Assembly: GCA_947650285.1 (NCBI GenBank)
Contig: CANTFL010000166.1
Coordinates: forward strand, 62,001-126,000
Direction: 5' to 3'
DNA: 64,000 nt
From: Hyaloperonospora brassicae
Taxonomy: Eukaryota > Oomycota > Peronosporomycetes > Peronosporales > Peronosporaceae
Part shown: piece by piece, positions 1-11,496 of the stretch
Position numbering within the stretch: the stretch's first letter is position 1
Layout of the letters: each line of letters opens with the position of its first letter
Notes under the pieces: model-generated
Seen by the model: the letters and a program-made list of their open reading frames with translations, nothing else
Told to the model about the DNA's origin: nothing
Databases searched by the model: none
Program-made: the position numbers and the translations under genes

Positions 1-380
1 GTCCACTAGACTGTTAGACAGAACCGGATATCAGATCAGAAAGGATACAACCTGCGACATCGGGTTAAATTATGACGGACAAAAGGTACAAGTAATGGAG
101 CCTTGATTGGTGTCTATAAAATTATAACGATGGCGATCGAGCGCGATCGCGATCAGACTATTGTGCACCACACCATTTGATCCGCGATGAGCAAGGCGAC
201 CGATATCGAGATCGTGATCGCGATCAGGGTGGTGTGGACCACGATAAACGGTCACGATTAGAGAGGTATGTGCCCTACCAGGTGATCCGCGATCAGCAAA
301 GAGATTGCGATCAAGGATGTGATCGCGATGAGGATCAATGATCTGTTACGTGATCGCGATCAAGCTAGTTTGGGAGACAC
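1..380. repeat. GATC/GCGATC palindrome-rich segment
   Basis: About ten copies of GATCGCGATC or near variants (CGCGATCAG, GTGATCGCGAT) lie between roughly 130 and 365, in both the exact palindromic form and one-mismatch forms, embedded in otherwise unique sequence. No coding sequence is credible here. It looks like a decayed satellite or a repeat edge. The function is unknown. Confidence 0.6.
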
Positions 381-721
381 GACACGATATGCAACCAGAA
401 AGGCGCCTACGATTGGACAAGTATATCGCGTGTGTGCCACTCAGATACAAGATTGCTACCTTCTGGAGAGAGCGACACGTGACGTGCGATGCCTACGGTA
501 TAACGATATGGATGGGGTTGTTGGATTTGATTGGAACACATTGGAACATATTCAACGGAGCTCAATCACTTTCTTTTACACAAGACGCGTGGCTACCTCC
601 CCCGTCAGGAGCTCTTTTTCGCCTCTTGGCATTGGAGTATGCCACGAGTATCTGATAACAAAGCCTCTCGATCACTTAAATTTCGTCTGCGCGCGACGTG
701 GCCTTTTGTAGGCTAATACGC

Positions 722-909
722 ATATTGGCCTCCCGATGTTTCATGAGTGCCACACGTCCGATCCGTATCAGTCTCTGGGTCTTCTGGCTAGAAATGTACT
801 CTCAATCGTATTTATTGTCTTAGTTACGTAATCAAGAAATTCTACATGATATAGTCTGGGCAACAGTTGCGGCAACTTCCGGGCAGGAACGTATATTGGC
901 CTCCCGATG
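722..909 (+). repeat. 17-nt direct repeat pair, 171 nt apart
   Basis: The 17-mer ATATTGGCCTCCCGATG is present exactly at 722-738 and 893-909, and a weaker relative (CATTGGCCACCCGACG) occurs near 1070. The 170-nt spacing suggests a degenerate repeat unit. The flanking sequence between 380 and 1560 contains no convincing gene. Confidence 0.5.
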
Positions 910-1559
910 ATCAAATCAAGAGTACCGCGCGTTCATCAAGATGAAGTAATTCCTGGATAATTTGGCCAATTATTATATTGGATGCTAGAACAAATCGTTT
1001 CGTAACAGAGTAATAAAGATATCAATTTGCTTGTAAATACAGTTGTCGACTTCTCTTTCGGCTTGGAATCATTGGCCACCCGACGTCAAAAAGAGTTACA
1101 TACTTTAATCATGTGATATCGCTGGATTGTTTGGCCAGGGATCAAGGACTTTCAGCAAAAAGTCTAACTGCCATCGGACGCAGCAGACAAGTAAATGTAA
1201 ATATTGCAAGATCGCGAGACAGCTCAAGCGGTCAGAATGCTCGCGAATCAAGGTCTACAATTCGACAAGGCGATCTGTTACACATCAGGGTGACTCATAT
1301 CGAGCACCCTAAAAGTATACAAGTGATACCGTGACGACTTCCACGAGATTACGTCAACCCCGATAGCAATGTCAAGATTTGCACATCGAGATCGAACCTC
1401 GACCCCATCGCAAAGACGGTCAAGTTTTCCATTGACATGAGTCCACCTGTAAGAGTGCAACCCGCCCCACCGACGGGTACAAAAGGTGAGGAAGGCTATC
1501 AAATACACAAAATCGTATTACTCCCTCCGTTAGTCGATCGTCCAGGCACTAGTGGAGAG

Positions 1560-2005
1560 TTGGTATCGACTCCTCAAAAGAGCGATCTCCACTCCGCCAT
1601 ATCATGAATGGGCTGCACCACACCGCATCTCTACGCGGCTTAAAGCCAGTAGACGATAGTGTGTGGGGTAGTTTTATTAAATTTCGGGGGATCCATCCGA
1701 ATGGGGTTCAATTGATTAGACCAGGCAGAAAGCGACTCAACAGTTCTGTTGAACGCCTCATACGAGCCGGCTCACGAAGAAGCTCGTCCTGAGTCTGACG
1801 CATAGACTCAGCTGCAGCATGTTCATGTGCCTCGAACGCGTGTTTACGCTATCCGAGTACAAACACCTCGACCTGCTCCAACTGAACAACGTGTTGTTTA
1901 GGAGGACGGCCTAAGAGGTCGGGCATGGCTTGCTCACCAAGTCCCTGCGCCATATGCTCCACCACCTCTCGATGGTGTTTCGATAGGTGTTGGATTGAGC
2001 CCAAC
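1560..2005 (-). pseudogene. Ty3/Gypsy-type gag relic
   Basis: Read on the minus strand, the region translates in two frames, with stops, to Gag-like blocks. The first (about 2000-1700) is a Gln/Glu/His-rich helical stretch containing EHMAQGLGEQAMPDLLG. The second (about 1710-1600) contains NPIRMDPPKFNKTTPHTIVYWL followed by a CGVVQ block. The MDPPKF...WL arrangement resembles the start of the Gag core in oomycete Gypsy elements. In-frame stops and a frameshift show that it is dead. No LTR, protease or RT was recognised next to it. The assignment rests on remembered family patterns and needs a protein search. Confidence 0.45.
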
Positions 2006-2936
2006 CAATATCGAGGCTCATCTCACTCACGCATGCTGAGAGAGACGGGTCGTGGGAAGGACTACTAGTGCTACCAAGTGTAGACGGGCGCTTATGTCAA
2101 GCCGCCACGTACTACGATCACACACCCTAACGCAGTGAGGAAGCGGTTTTACCCGCCTTACTCGCGTGCTGCGGTGAGTTTGGTCGGAGCTAAAGGCGCT
2201 GCACTTAACAGTTGCCGGCCTCCTAAGCGAACCGCGCAACGAACTCCCAAGCAGACACCTGGATGCGCCGCGGAATCTATGAATAGTCTTCCACGCGCAG
2301 TTAGTGATAGATAAGAAATATAAGACTGACTTATATTAAGATAGAAACTATTATAATATAAACCTAGAACATGATTGGCTAAGACATACAAATGATTAGA
2401 CGCCATCTCTATAGATGCGCGTCTCCCAATAAAAGTGACGTCTTTTGATGACTTACTTCGATGCCGTCACGAAGACGCCCTGTCCCAATGGACATCATCC
2501 CCGTCAAGGGTGGATACAACTCATGTAGATCACCTACACAAGGGCGGGTACACTTAGTGTGCCACACCCAGGTGCTAGCCATGTACTTGTAATCTGTTTC
2601 AGTACCTTCCCGCTAATTAACCCTTACTTAGTGGGGGGAATAAGTTTCATTACACTGTTATCCATCAAAAAGCCTTGCTACCGTACTTCGTTTGTCAAAG
2701 GTAGAGAGGTAAATCAGGAGTGATACTCAGAAAGTAGCCCAAGGAAAAAGTGAGAGTAAAAAAAGTGTGAGTAGCTATAGAAAAAGAGGAAGGGCAACCA
2801 AGGAAGAGGCGAAGAGAAGCACGACAACCAAAAGAGCGGGAACGGATAATGGAAGTAAAGAGGGCCCGGGGTTATGGGAACACAACCCGGAAAGGCAGAC
2901 CATGATACAGTGCCGTTGCACGCGCAGAAGTCATGT

Positions 2937-3000
2937 CTTTTTGGTTTAGTGGTTAGGCTCCACGTGTTTGCGGAGGTGGCGCGGGTTCAAATTCGGCTCA
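2937..3000 (+). repeat. tRNA-derived SINE-like sequence
   Basis: An A-box-like block (TGGTTTAGTGGTTAGG, 2942-2957) is followed by a short CTCC/GGAG stem and a B-box-like block (GGTTCAAATTC, 2984-2994). The spacing fits an internal RNA polymerase III promoter. The acceptor stem cannot be closed and the anticodon loop is one base too long, so a SINE head or decayed tRNA is more likely than a functional tRNA. Confidence 0.4.
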
Positions 3001-3220
3001 CTTCATGAGCTTGACCGTAGGAACTGCTTGCGGTAAACACCTCCGGGTGCTGTCGTGTGGGAGTACTTACTTGACTCTTGTACGAAAAAGGACGTCCGTA
3101 ATTCAAGTCCGCTTGGGGTCCACACTGAAAACCTCCCATAGGAGGCGGCCGGTAGTAGTACTGTAACGGTAGTAGTCGGAGGCGTTAGGGGTACAGCACA
3201 TCGGTAGTACCCTGATCCCT

Positions 3221-3892
3221 TCAAAAAGACTTCGCAACAAGTGACTCAAACCGGCGTAAGCCTTGTCCACAAACAGGCGCAAACAGCAATACGATAGTCC
3301 AAAATGAAAAATCGTAAGAATGGTTCCATGTCAGTGGCGAGTGCAAAAGGCAATGTCCAATGCGAGGACGGAACTGGGCCAAATAAGCCGTCGCAGATAA
3401 TGGAGCCACAGAGTTATGCAGGATAATTAAATGCCATTGCATACCGGAAGAGGGGTCCGCGGGTAGGCGAAGGTATAGAGTGCCGCAATGTAACTGGAGT
3501 AGCCAACCGATGAAGTGCGGAATGGCAGGGGACACCCCAAAAACCGCATCTCCAGGGCGACCGGGCAATACAGCGTCAGGCAGGGACCTGGTAGGCTGAA
3601 ACTGCCTTAGATGGAGACCAGAGAGCAAAGTGAGGAGTTGCCGCAATGTGATACTGGAATGGCGTAGGCTGCGGCTGGCCAAGTCTTGAGAAAACCAGTC
3701 GGTATGGATACAAACAACAGCATGAATCCGAGCTTGAAGACCAAGAAGGTACGACGCAGCGTTATTAAACCGAATATCATTTCGATGAATTCAAAGACAG
3801 CGAAGGATGACCACCCGAACAATATGAGAAATCACGAAAAGGCTATATCCATACGTCAGCTGCGCACCCGGTGTCGGCACCACATGGAATAG
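3221..3892 (-). pseudogene. decayed membrane-protein-like ORF
   Basis: Two overlapping minus-strand reading frames (about 3820-3607 and 3682-3221) encode strongly hydrophobic stretches, such as FGWSSFAVFEFIEMIFGLI and FLVFKLGFMLLFVSI, that together look like a polytopic membrane protein broken by stops and at least one frame change. I recognise no family. Chance hydrophobicity on the complement of a purine-rich region is a real alternative. Confidence 0.2.
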
Positions 3893-3899
3893 CAGAAGC

Positions 3900-6056
3900 G
3901 ACCGCCAGTCGAGCGAGTAACCAAATAGAGGCGTAAAATGATTGAGCCAGGGGGCCCAGATTCCTTACTTAGTGGGTACGTGTAACCATTGTCCCGTTAC
4001 CGAAGGTGTACACTGGATAATCTGTTGCATGGTTGAGGCACCTCATGCCGCCGAACAGCAGCTCGTATACATGAAACAGTATACATGCAATTGGGCGTTC
4101 GTGCTTTCTGCGTGTTTAAACTACATGGGCTTCCAAAGGTGTCTGAATACTGCCACCAACAACATGCTCGAATAGGGTGCGTTCCAATGGCACATGTTTC
4201 ACCGGGCGTAATAGCATTTGGCTCAGCGCTGACTGTGGTGCTTCCCCTTCCCCTCCAGCATCAAGCTAGCCGGCAAGCCGACGAGTGCGTTCCCGTGTTA
4301 CAGTCTGTCACCGGGTAGCGGGCTTTGAGTTGCACCGACATACTCTAACAGAACACCAAGTTTAGGTATGCTGCCGAGCCGCTGCCCATGAGTCACATCT
4401 GTACTGTCCGGGACGAGAAAATGGTGCTACGTGCAAGCGGCATGAGGCCTGCAGTGGTCAGCGCGAAGGTCTCATGCATATTCTCTGCGGCTGCGCTAGA
4501 GCGAGCAAGTGTTGAGCATGTATTATAGCCAAATGGACACGATCGGGAGCAACGTCTGCTTGATTGCTCGACTGCAAGAAAGCAGCGATCTTCGAACGGC
4601 GCCGGAGCGACCTCCGCGGATACGGACTGAATTCGTTCAGATGTTCGTGATACCGCTGACGGTGCAGGCCGAGAATGGATAAATTGGATAGCTTTGTTCA
4701 GTCTGTATGATCGATCGCACCCTGAACTCAGCAGAACAGGTGGGCACGTAGGCAGGAGAAGCGACTACCACCGAGAAAAAAGCAACAGTTTGACACATTC
4801 TCCTCTAAATTTTCGAGCTGTAATGCTCGTGGAGCAACAGCTTGGCCGGAAAGGCGGCAAAAGTAAATGTCAACGCCTCGCTGCAAAACTGTTTCGGGAG
4901 AGAATCACCAATATGCAGCTAGTGGGGTACAACTCATGTAGGCGACAGGAGCCGTCTTTGGGAGCACTAGAGTGTGGCCATGGGGCTTTCCAGAAACCTT
5001 GAAAGCCGTAAAGGTAAACCGACAGTCCGCTTCGCTCGCTGCTGTCTCTTTCACCAAATCTTTACTCCCTCCGCCCTCCAAATCCAAGCTTCGAGGCTGC
5101 ATCACGACGCACGACGACGGTACCTCTCGCAGACGCCATGTTTATTGCCTCGAGCCGATATCGGCGATGCCGCAGCCGTTGTCGAATAAACAGAAATCAG
5201 GCGATTGGGGTGCGTGGAGCTTCACTTGGCGCCAGGTGGTCGAGCCTTTCGTGGTGTTCGGCCTTCTTCCTATGGTGGAGGATATCTGATTGGGAATGCA
5301 ATCCATTGTAGCATCCATTTTACCATTAAGTGGCTCGATGTCCCGCGTGGTTCTCCTAGCAAGGGAAGTGGCCTCGCGCGTTGGAGTTCAGCTCATCTGT
5401 CGTGTACAGGAAGTTAGCTCCCTGCATCGTTCCAACTTGTCTGCTGCAACACATTCGAAAGACAGCCACGAAGATCACGATTCGGTTGTGCGGGACTCTT
5501 TGTCGAAGTCGGTACGCGGTCGACGACTACCCCACATCTGAATCCATGCGCGAAGAGCCAGCACACACGACATGGGACCGTACAGTAGATGGGCGTACCC
5601 GACCGCAGAGGTCTGCGCAAAGCCCATCCGAATCGTGGGAGGATGCACCCACTTTGTGCACGCGAAGCTGTCGTCGATCGTCTTGCGGGCCTTCAGCTTC
5701 TTGAGACCTGACCACATACCTCGTGTTTGTATCGACAGCCGGTGCAGAGGTGCAGTCGGTTCAGCTCGTAGACGTCTCTCGTCGTAGCGTTGCAGCGTTG
5801 CATCGTACAAGTGGGCTCAACGTCTCAGAGTCTCTGCACCCAAACAGACAGTTGGAAGAGGTAAAAGAGCCGTCAAGTGTCCATCCAGCCGGTCTCGTGG
5901 AAGGGTTCCCAACCCACCTGTCCGTTTTGGTGCCAACACCGCTGGATGGAGCTCTCCAGGCTCCAGACTCGAGCACTCGTTCTCGTTCATTGTCCAATTC
6001 GCTCAGTGCCACGCACTCCATCTCTCCAGACACCACCACGAACCCCAACGAGCTCC
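3900..6056. other. gene-poor stretch upstream of first GH131 gene
   Basis: Several 60-130 codon open frames occur on both strands, especially at 4970-5800, but none begins with a supported start, shows a domain, or continues through a credible intron. The last few hundred bases before 6057 presumably hold the promoter and 5' leader of the GH131 gene. No element was recognised. Confidence 0.4.
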
Positions 6057-6977
6057 ATGGTCTTCTCCTCGAGGGTTTTCTGCTTGGCGACGCTCGCATC
6101 GAGTTACGTCGCAGCTCCTACTGCCGCTGAAGCTGTCGCACAGCCGCTCCCATGGGACGGCCGCGGCTTTGACCTGACGGTGGACACGCTCGAGGACAAG
6201 TACATGACCCACATTCTCACCATGCGCAACAATAAGGAGGACGGGAAGCCGTCGGACTACGTCACGATCGACCAGAAGGGCCGCTCGCCCGCGTACAATG
6301 GCGACACGGGCGTCATCAACGTCGCCGTGGACGCTAAGGCCATTTTCAAGACGCAGAAGGACTTTCGTCGCTCGGAACTCGTGCAGAACATCAGTTCCAA
6401 TGCTCAGGGCACGACGTTCTTCCGAACGAGTATGATGAAAGAAGAGGCGTTCCTGAACCCGTATGCGTGGCAGGCGATCTTCACCGAGTCGCACATCTTT
6501 GAGATCCGCGTGGACGCCAGCAAGAGCCCCGCGAAGCTCATCTACCTCAACAACGGTACGTGGGACCCCAAGTGGGAGACTGAGTTCGTGCCGGGCACGT
6601 GGTACAACTTTGGCTTTGCCATCAGTGCTGCTGCCGCGGGCAAGGGCTCCGTGGTCAAGTTCTACATGAGCGAAGGTGACAAGGACTTGGCTCTCACGAA
6701 GACCCACGAAGTGGACACGGAGTTTCCGCCGTGGCACGAGTTCCACTTCGGGCTTCTGACCCTCTCGGACGACAAGAGCGAGCCCAAGATGAACGCCAAG
6801 CAGGACATCATGTCGTTCAATGGCGTGTCAGTCGAAGATGAAGTGGTGACGGCTGCTACGATCTCGGCTTCTGGAGCTGCCGGCGGCAAAGCGCCTACCA
6901 CACAGGGCGAGACGGTGGTGAAATCTACCGCCGGAGGCATGGCGTCGCTCGCGGGTAACTGTGCGACCAAAAAGTAA
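6057..6977 (+). CDS. secreted glycoside hydrolase family 131 protein (copy 1)
   Basis: This is a single-exon gene for a 306-residue protein. The first in-frame ATG at 6057 gives a typical signal peptide (MVFSSRVFCLATLASSYVAA) ahead of the mature start near QPLPWDG, residues 29-35; the frame is open further upstream but has no ATG there. The mature region carries the GH131 pattern: PWDGR near the N-terminus, KGRSPAYN, FRRSELVQN at residues 103-111, then conserved Trp/Tyr blocks (TWYNFGFAIS, EFHFG). Characterised GH131 enzymes act on beta-1,3/1,6- and beta-1,4-glucans; the substrate here is inferred to be plant or own-wall glucan. The C-terminus (last ~40 residues) is Ala/Gly/Thr-rich. A clear paralogue starts at 10342 on the same strand. 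Confidence 0.85.
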   Translation: MVFSSRVFCLATLASSYVAAPTAAEAVAQPLPWDGRGFDLTVDTLEDKYMTHILTMRNNKEDGKPSDYVTIDQKGRSPAYNGDTGVINVAVDAKAIFKTQKDFRRSELVQNISSNAQGTTFFRTSMMKEEAFLNPYAWQAIFTESHIFEIRVDASKSPAKLIYLNNGTWDPKWETEFVPGTWYNFGFAISAAAAGKGSVVKFYMSEGDKDLALTKTHEVDTEFPPWHEFHFGLLTLSDDKSEPKMNAKQDIMSFNGVSVEDEVVTAATISASGAAGGKAPTTQGETVVKSTAGGMASLAGNCATKK

Positions 6978-9900
6978 CTGTGCATTGTACCGAGCGTCTC
7001 GAGTCCGCCGGAGGGGACGCTGGCTGAGTGGTGGCGACGTCTACTTATCTGTGCTAGTCTCACGAAGGCCTTACCCGATAATGAATGGATGTTTGCTGAT
7101 CTTTTGCATTGATCACCATGACTATGAATGTAAGAAGTGGTCTGCCACTCAGTCAGTCATGCAAACAGTGACGCGTTGTATGAGTCTTGTACTTCGTTGC
7201 TCTCTTGTAAGCTGACAGCAACAACTTGAACAGTAGTGGTGTTGCCTTCACATACTATAAAGCAAAAAGCGTCGGAGGTGTTGGTGTTGGGAATATGTAA
7301 TGGAAGAGCGCGGGCGCTATTAGCTTAGCACACTTACCTTAGCTGACGGTGTTATCCTGCAGCATACAATAAGTTGTCTGCGTATGCGAGAATGCCATAC
7401 CTTGTTGATAGCACGCTAACCAAAGCACACTTTACCTTCTAGTCGCAGTATGTCAAACTATGTGAGGGTATTGCCGTCCTAAAGCTGTTCGTAGCTGCGT
7501 TGTATCCCAAAGCGCCATCGACAGCAAGTCAATCATACACTGGAAAAGAGCGCCACGGCGTTTTATTTCTGCTTGATGACACGATGTACTTATGCAGCAC
7601 ATGGCTGCTATGCGTAGTCGAGCTTCGTTTGCTTGACACTCTCGTAGCGCTTAGCCGCTAGTAGCATCTCCGTCGCACGTCAGTTCGTTCAGCTCAACGA
7701 AACTTTCGGCTTCATCAACTTCTGTCTAGAGAGCAGAGTGTACCGTCAAGTCTTTGACGTTCCTATCACACCGATAAAACGGTGCCATTCAAGCTCTTGT
7801 CACAACTCTGCAGATGCGTACGAGGCGGTTGTTGTCGCTGTCAACGCTTCTACACAGTTCCGTTTCTACGTACGAAGATCGATCGACTTGCTGTCCCATC
7901 GACGGGATTGTTGACGGCTTCGTTTCTGCACGTGCCGGTCGGATAGCTTGAGGTCTTTTTGCACATGTGCAATCGACGATGCACTGGCTTCTCTCTTCTC
8001 CTGCAGCATGAGGTGCACTTTTCCCAGACGTTGTCGCACTGCTTGGCGCACGTCTCGATTGAAGCAATCGATCATCGGATCTGCTGGAAAATTTGAGCAG
8101 AAGCAGCTGTGACAACGGAGACATGTTCCCATGCAGCGAGGTGAGAGCTGACGTTCTCTGCATTAGCGCACGACTTGGGGATAGGTACTGGATAAGTGAA
8201 AGTCGCTCGGCCCATGCGATGCTTTAAGCGACAAAGAATGTATTCCGGACGATCAACTACCGCACAACTGGCCGCACTGCTCTCGATGTCCGTAGTAAAC
8301 GCGTTCGTCCGCGAGTCGCGTTACCCGTCATACAGATCTTCTACGGACTTACTTGACGTTTGCAACCCTTTCGCATTGCAGACACAATATGTACGCAGCT
8401 TCATGTGGAGCATATGTCGACACGTGCCGGACCCAGTAGCACTCGACGTTCGTTGAGAATGAGTGTCGAGGTCGTTGTCAGTCACCTGCTTCGGCAAAGG
8501 TTTGGTTGCGTGTGTGCGGCTTTCTCGGCATGAAAACAACCTCACTGCAAAGCTACTGATCGTTTTCGCACAAGTCAAACGAAAAGCAAGAAACAGTAGC
8601 GTCAAAGCTTTATATGTAGCAAGAGTCGGCAACGGGTGAAGACGCAAAAGCCACATTGTCGGGTATCTACTGGCTGATGGCTTCCGGGCGCTTCACGAGC
8701 AACATGCAAAGCACGAGGGACAGACACGCGCTTTGATCTCTTTTGTTACATATGGTGGAACCGGAATGAGGTAAGCGCCAAACTACATTCGCAGGTGCCA
8801 TTTGAGCCCACCCATGTGCGCTTGGTATGTGTTATGGAGTGTAGCACCTACGTGCTGCCCAGCCAAATTTCCCGCACCCACGACTTCCCGTGACAATCAT
8901 CGCGGTAGTATCCTGTCCATAAACACTGTCTATCCATTACAGTATCAGTGCGACATTTTGTGCGTGACTTGTGAGCATGTGTTGAGTCTAAAGCGAAAGA
9001 TGCCACATACTGACGTGACCCGAGCGATGCTTTATCGACTGATACGCGCGCAACACGAACAGCAACAAGAAGAAAGTCATAGTGACAAATATCGGTATCC
9101 ACGCCTGGTGCTATGCCAATGAGAAATGGTCAGACAGCGTCGCTTCATGTCACCCACGACGACAAGTGCCGCGCAACGACCGGACCTTCAACATGTTCCC
9201 AGCGCTGCCAACATGGCTTGAGATCTATCATACATCCTGCAACCACCACAGAGGAATTCAGCACGTCTGCTTCTCGCAAACATTGTTCCTTGCTGCTGCC
9301 TTGACACTATGTATGGTATGGGTCAGATATGAGAACTCGTGCGGAAAGACCTCTGTAGCTACTACACTAACTCTCGCGAGCAAGCGACACATGGAAGCAA
9401 TTCCATCATAAATGTGCTTTGGAACTTAAGAGTCGTAGCTGCACAAAAAGCTAGTTCACTTCTGCTTTGGCTGTGCAATGCTTCGACGTTTCGCTCACGA
9501 GATGGCGCTCACACAGCGAGAACGCGTACAAAGTCCGAGAGTGAGTGACGAGGTCTTAGCTTTTCCTTGTGTCATAATCGTAGCGGTCTAACGAACTGAG
9601 AGGCCACGAAAATGTACCCAGCAATTCGCAAGCCGACGTCCAGCTGTACGACGTATCGTGCGTGACATCATGAGCTTCGCTACGATGTGAGGAACACCAC
9701 TGGCGCTCCTGAAGAGAGAGGGCAATTTGCGCACGTACTGGTCGTTTTTATACACGTGCTGCAACCCCTCGAAGAAAAAGTCGGCACAGTTCTCAGCATT
9801 GCGACACGGATCGGCGCATGTCTTTGCAGCGCGCTGTCGTACCGTCGTAAGATCGCCTCGTTCCTCAAACACAGCTGGCGGCGTTCTCTAGTCGTTAGGG

Positions 9901-10341
9901 TTCCCCCACTGCTCTCACTTAACAAACCAGCGTTTGCACAGGGTATTCAGTTACAAAGTGCTGCCTCGCAGGCCACGCAGTCGCTGTATATTATGTTGTA
10001 TCAAAAACGAGCTTATTAACGCTGTCATGACGCGCAAGACTTCGTTCGCATGCTTACATCGCTTGCTGTGCAATGCCTTGTACTAAATGACGTCCTGAGC
10101 CTCCACGTCCTCATATAGAGCCAACTAGACCCTGTATCGCACACTCGTAGCACCAGCCTCACACGCGACTTGCAAAGCCATTCGCGCCTCGCTGCATCCC
10201 ACTTTATCGGTATCGACAGGGAATTAAGTGTCACAGGAAACCGAACCGCTCGCGGCCGTGCCCAGAGGTACGTCTGCCGACCTGCACGCGTGTTCCTCAT
10301 TGCGCCTTTTACCGAACCAAAGTCCGAGCTCCGCGTCCCTC
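6978..10341. other. 3.4-kb stretch without a supported gene
   Basis: Open frames of 60-125 codons occur on both strands, for example 9872-9588 and 8163-7789 on the minus strand. They lack domains and convincing splice partners. The stretch separates the two GH131 paralogues and presumably contains the 3' end of copy 1 and the promoter of copy 2. Confidence 0.4.
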
Positions 10342-11496
10342 ATGACGCGCGTCCCTTCGATCGTCGCGTCCAGCGTCGCATGCGCCGGTCTGGCTCTCCT
10401 CCTCTGTCTCGCGCCCAGTGTCCACGCTGCAGGCGACCAGCCCGTGCCCTGGGACGGCCGATTCCAGGACCTCACGGTCGCGTCGCTCAATGACAAGTAC
10501 CTGATGCACATCTTGACCGACCGTCAGAACGGCAAAGTGAAGCCAGACCAGTGGGTGACGGTCACGAGCAAAGGCCGCTCGCCTGCGTTCAATAAGGACA
10601 CGGGCGTAGCGACGGTCGCCGTCGACGCAGAAGCGGTCTTCGGGGGGCAGACGAACTTCCGTCGGTCAGAGCTGGTGCAAAACGTTGCTGGCAATACGGC
10701 CGGCACGACGTTCTTCCGCGTGAGTCTTATGAAGGAAGAGGCCTATGTGAACAAGTACTCGTGGCAAGTGGTGTTCCCCGAGTCGCATCTCTTTGAGATC
10801 CGCATTGACGCGACCAAGAGCCCGGCCGAGCTCGTGTGGTACACGGGCGGCAGCACCGAGACGCGCTGGTCCACGGAGTTTAAGCTTAAGACGTGGTACA
10901 ACTTTGGCATTGCTGTGTCGACGGGCGAACTGGCGCTGTACTTTAGTGAAGACGACGAGGCGCTGGCGCTCACGAAGACAGAGAGCTACAACGGAGCGGT
11001 TCCGACGAACTACGAGTTCCACTTTGGCCAGCTCACGCTCTCGAACGATGGCAGTATTGTCAAGATGGCAAAGGAGCAAGACGTGCTGTCGTTCAATGGT
11101 GTGTCTGTGGAAGACGGCATCCCGAGCGACGCTGGTGGGGACGCGAAGGCCACGAACTCGACTTCGAGCAGCTCGAGTGCGCCGAGTCCGTCGACGCCAG
11201 AGGTCAAAACGGACGATTCGAGTGCTGCGACTCCGACGCCTCCGAAGGAAACACCTGTTGTGAGTGAAGACGAGGAGGAGGAGGAGAAGGAGGAGAGTCA
11301 GGCTGGTGAACCACCCAAGGACGCGGCGCCAACGCCTTCAGTTGACTCGAAACCGACCGGCGGCTCGGTCGATGAGAGCTATGACGATGGCAAGTTGGAC
11401 GACAAAGCCTCTGACGACAACACCGACACGACTACACCTGTGATCACGACTCCGCTGGCGAGTACGACGTCAGGTTGCAAGGTTCGTCGTGGCTGA
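10342..11496 (+). CDS. secreted glycoside hydrolase family 131 protein (copy 2, long acidic tail)
   Basis: This is a single-exon gene for a 384-residue protein. The ATG at 10342 gives a classic signal peptide (MTRVPSIVASSVACAGLALL, then CLAPSVHA). The GH131 domain runs from about residue 34 to 262 with QPVPWDGRF, KGRSPAFN and FRRSELVQN (106-114), and aligns with copy 1 along its whole length. Unlike copy 1, it carries a tail of about 120 residues rich in Ser, Thr, Pro, Asp and Glu, including an SSSSS run and an EDEEEEEKEE block, ending in a single Cys and basic residues. Such tails in secreted oomycete proteins are usually O-glycosylated linkers or wall-association regions; that role is inferred. 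The two genes probably arose by local duplication followed by tail divergence. Confidence 0.87.
   Translation: MTRVPSIVASSVACAGLALLLCLAPSVHAAGDQPVPWDGRFQDLTVASLNDKYLMHILTDRQNGKVKPDQWVTVTSKGRSPAFNKDTGVATVAVDAEAVFGGQTNFRRSELVQNVAGNTAGTTFFRVSLMKEEAYVNKYSWQVVFPESHLFEIRIDATKSPAELVWYTGGSTETRWSTEFKLKTWYNFGIAVSTGELALYFSEDDEALALTKTESYNGAVPTNYEFHFGQLTLSNDGSIVKMAKEQDVLSFNGVSVEDGIPSDAGGDAKATNSTSSSSSAPSPSTPEVKTDDSSAATPTPPKETPVVSEDEEEEEKEESQAGEPPKDAAPTPSVDSKPTGGSVDESYDDGKLDDKASDDNTDTTTPVITTPLASTTSGCKVRRG

Noticed and set aside
5475..5810. 111-codon minus-strand ORF upstream of GH131 copy 1
   Set aside because: All three frames on both strands are partly open here, and no family resemblance or splice site supports it.
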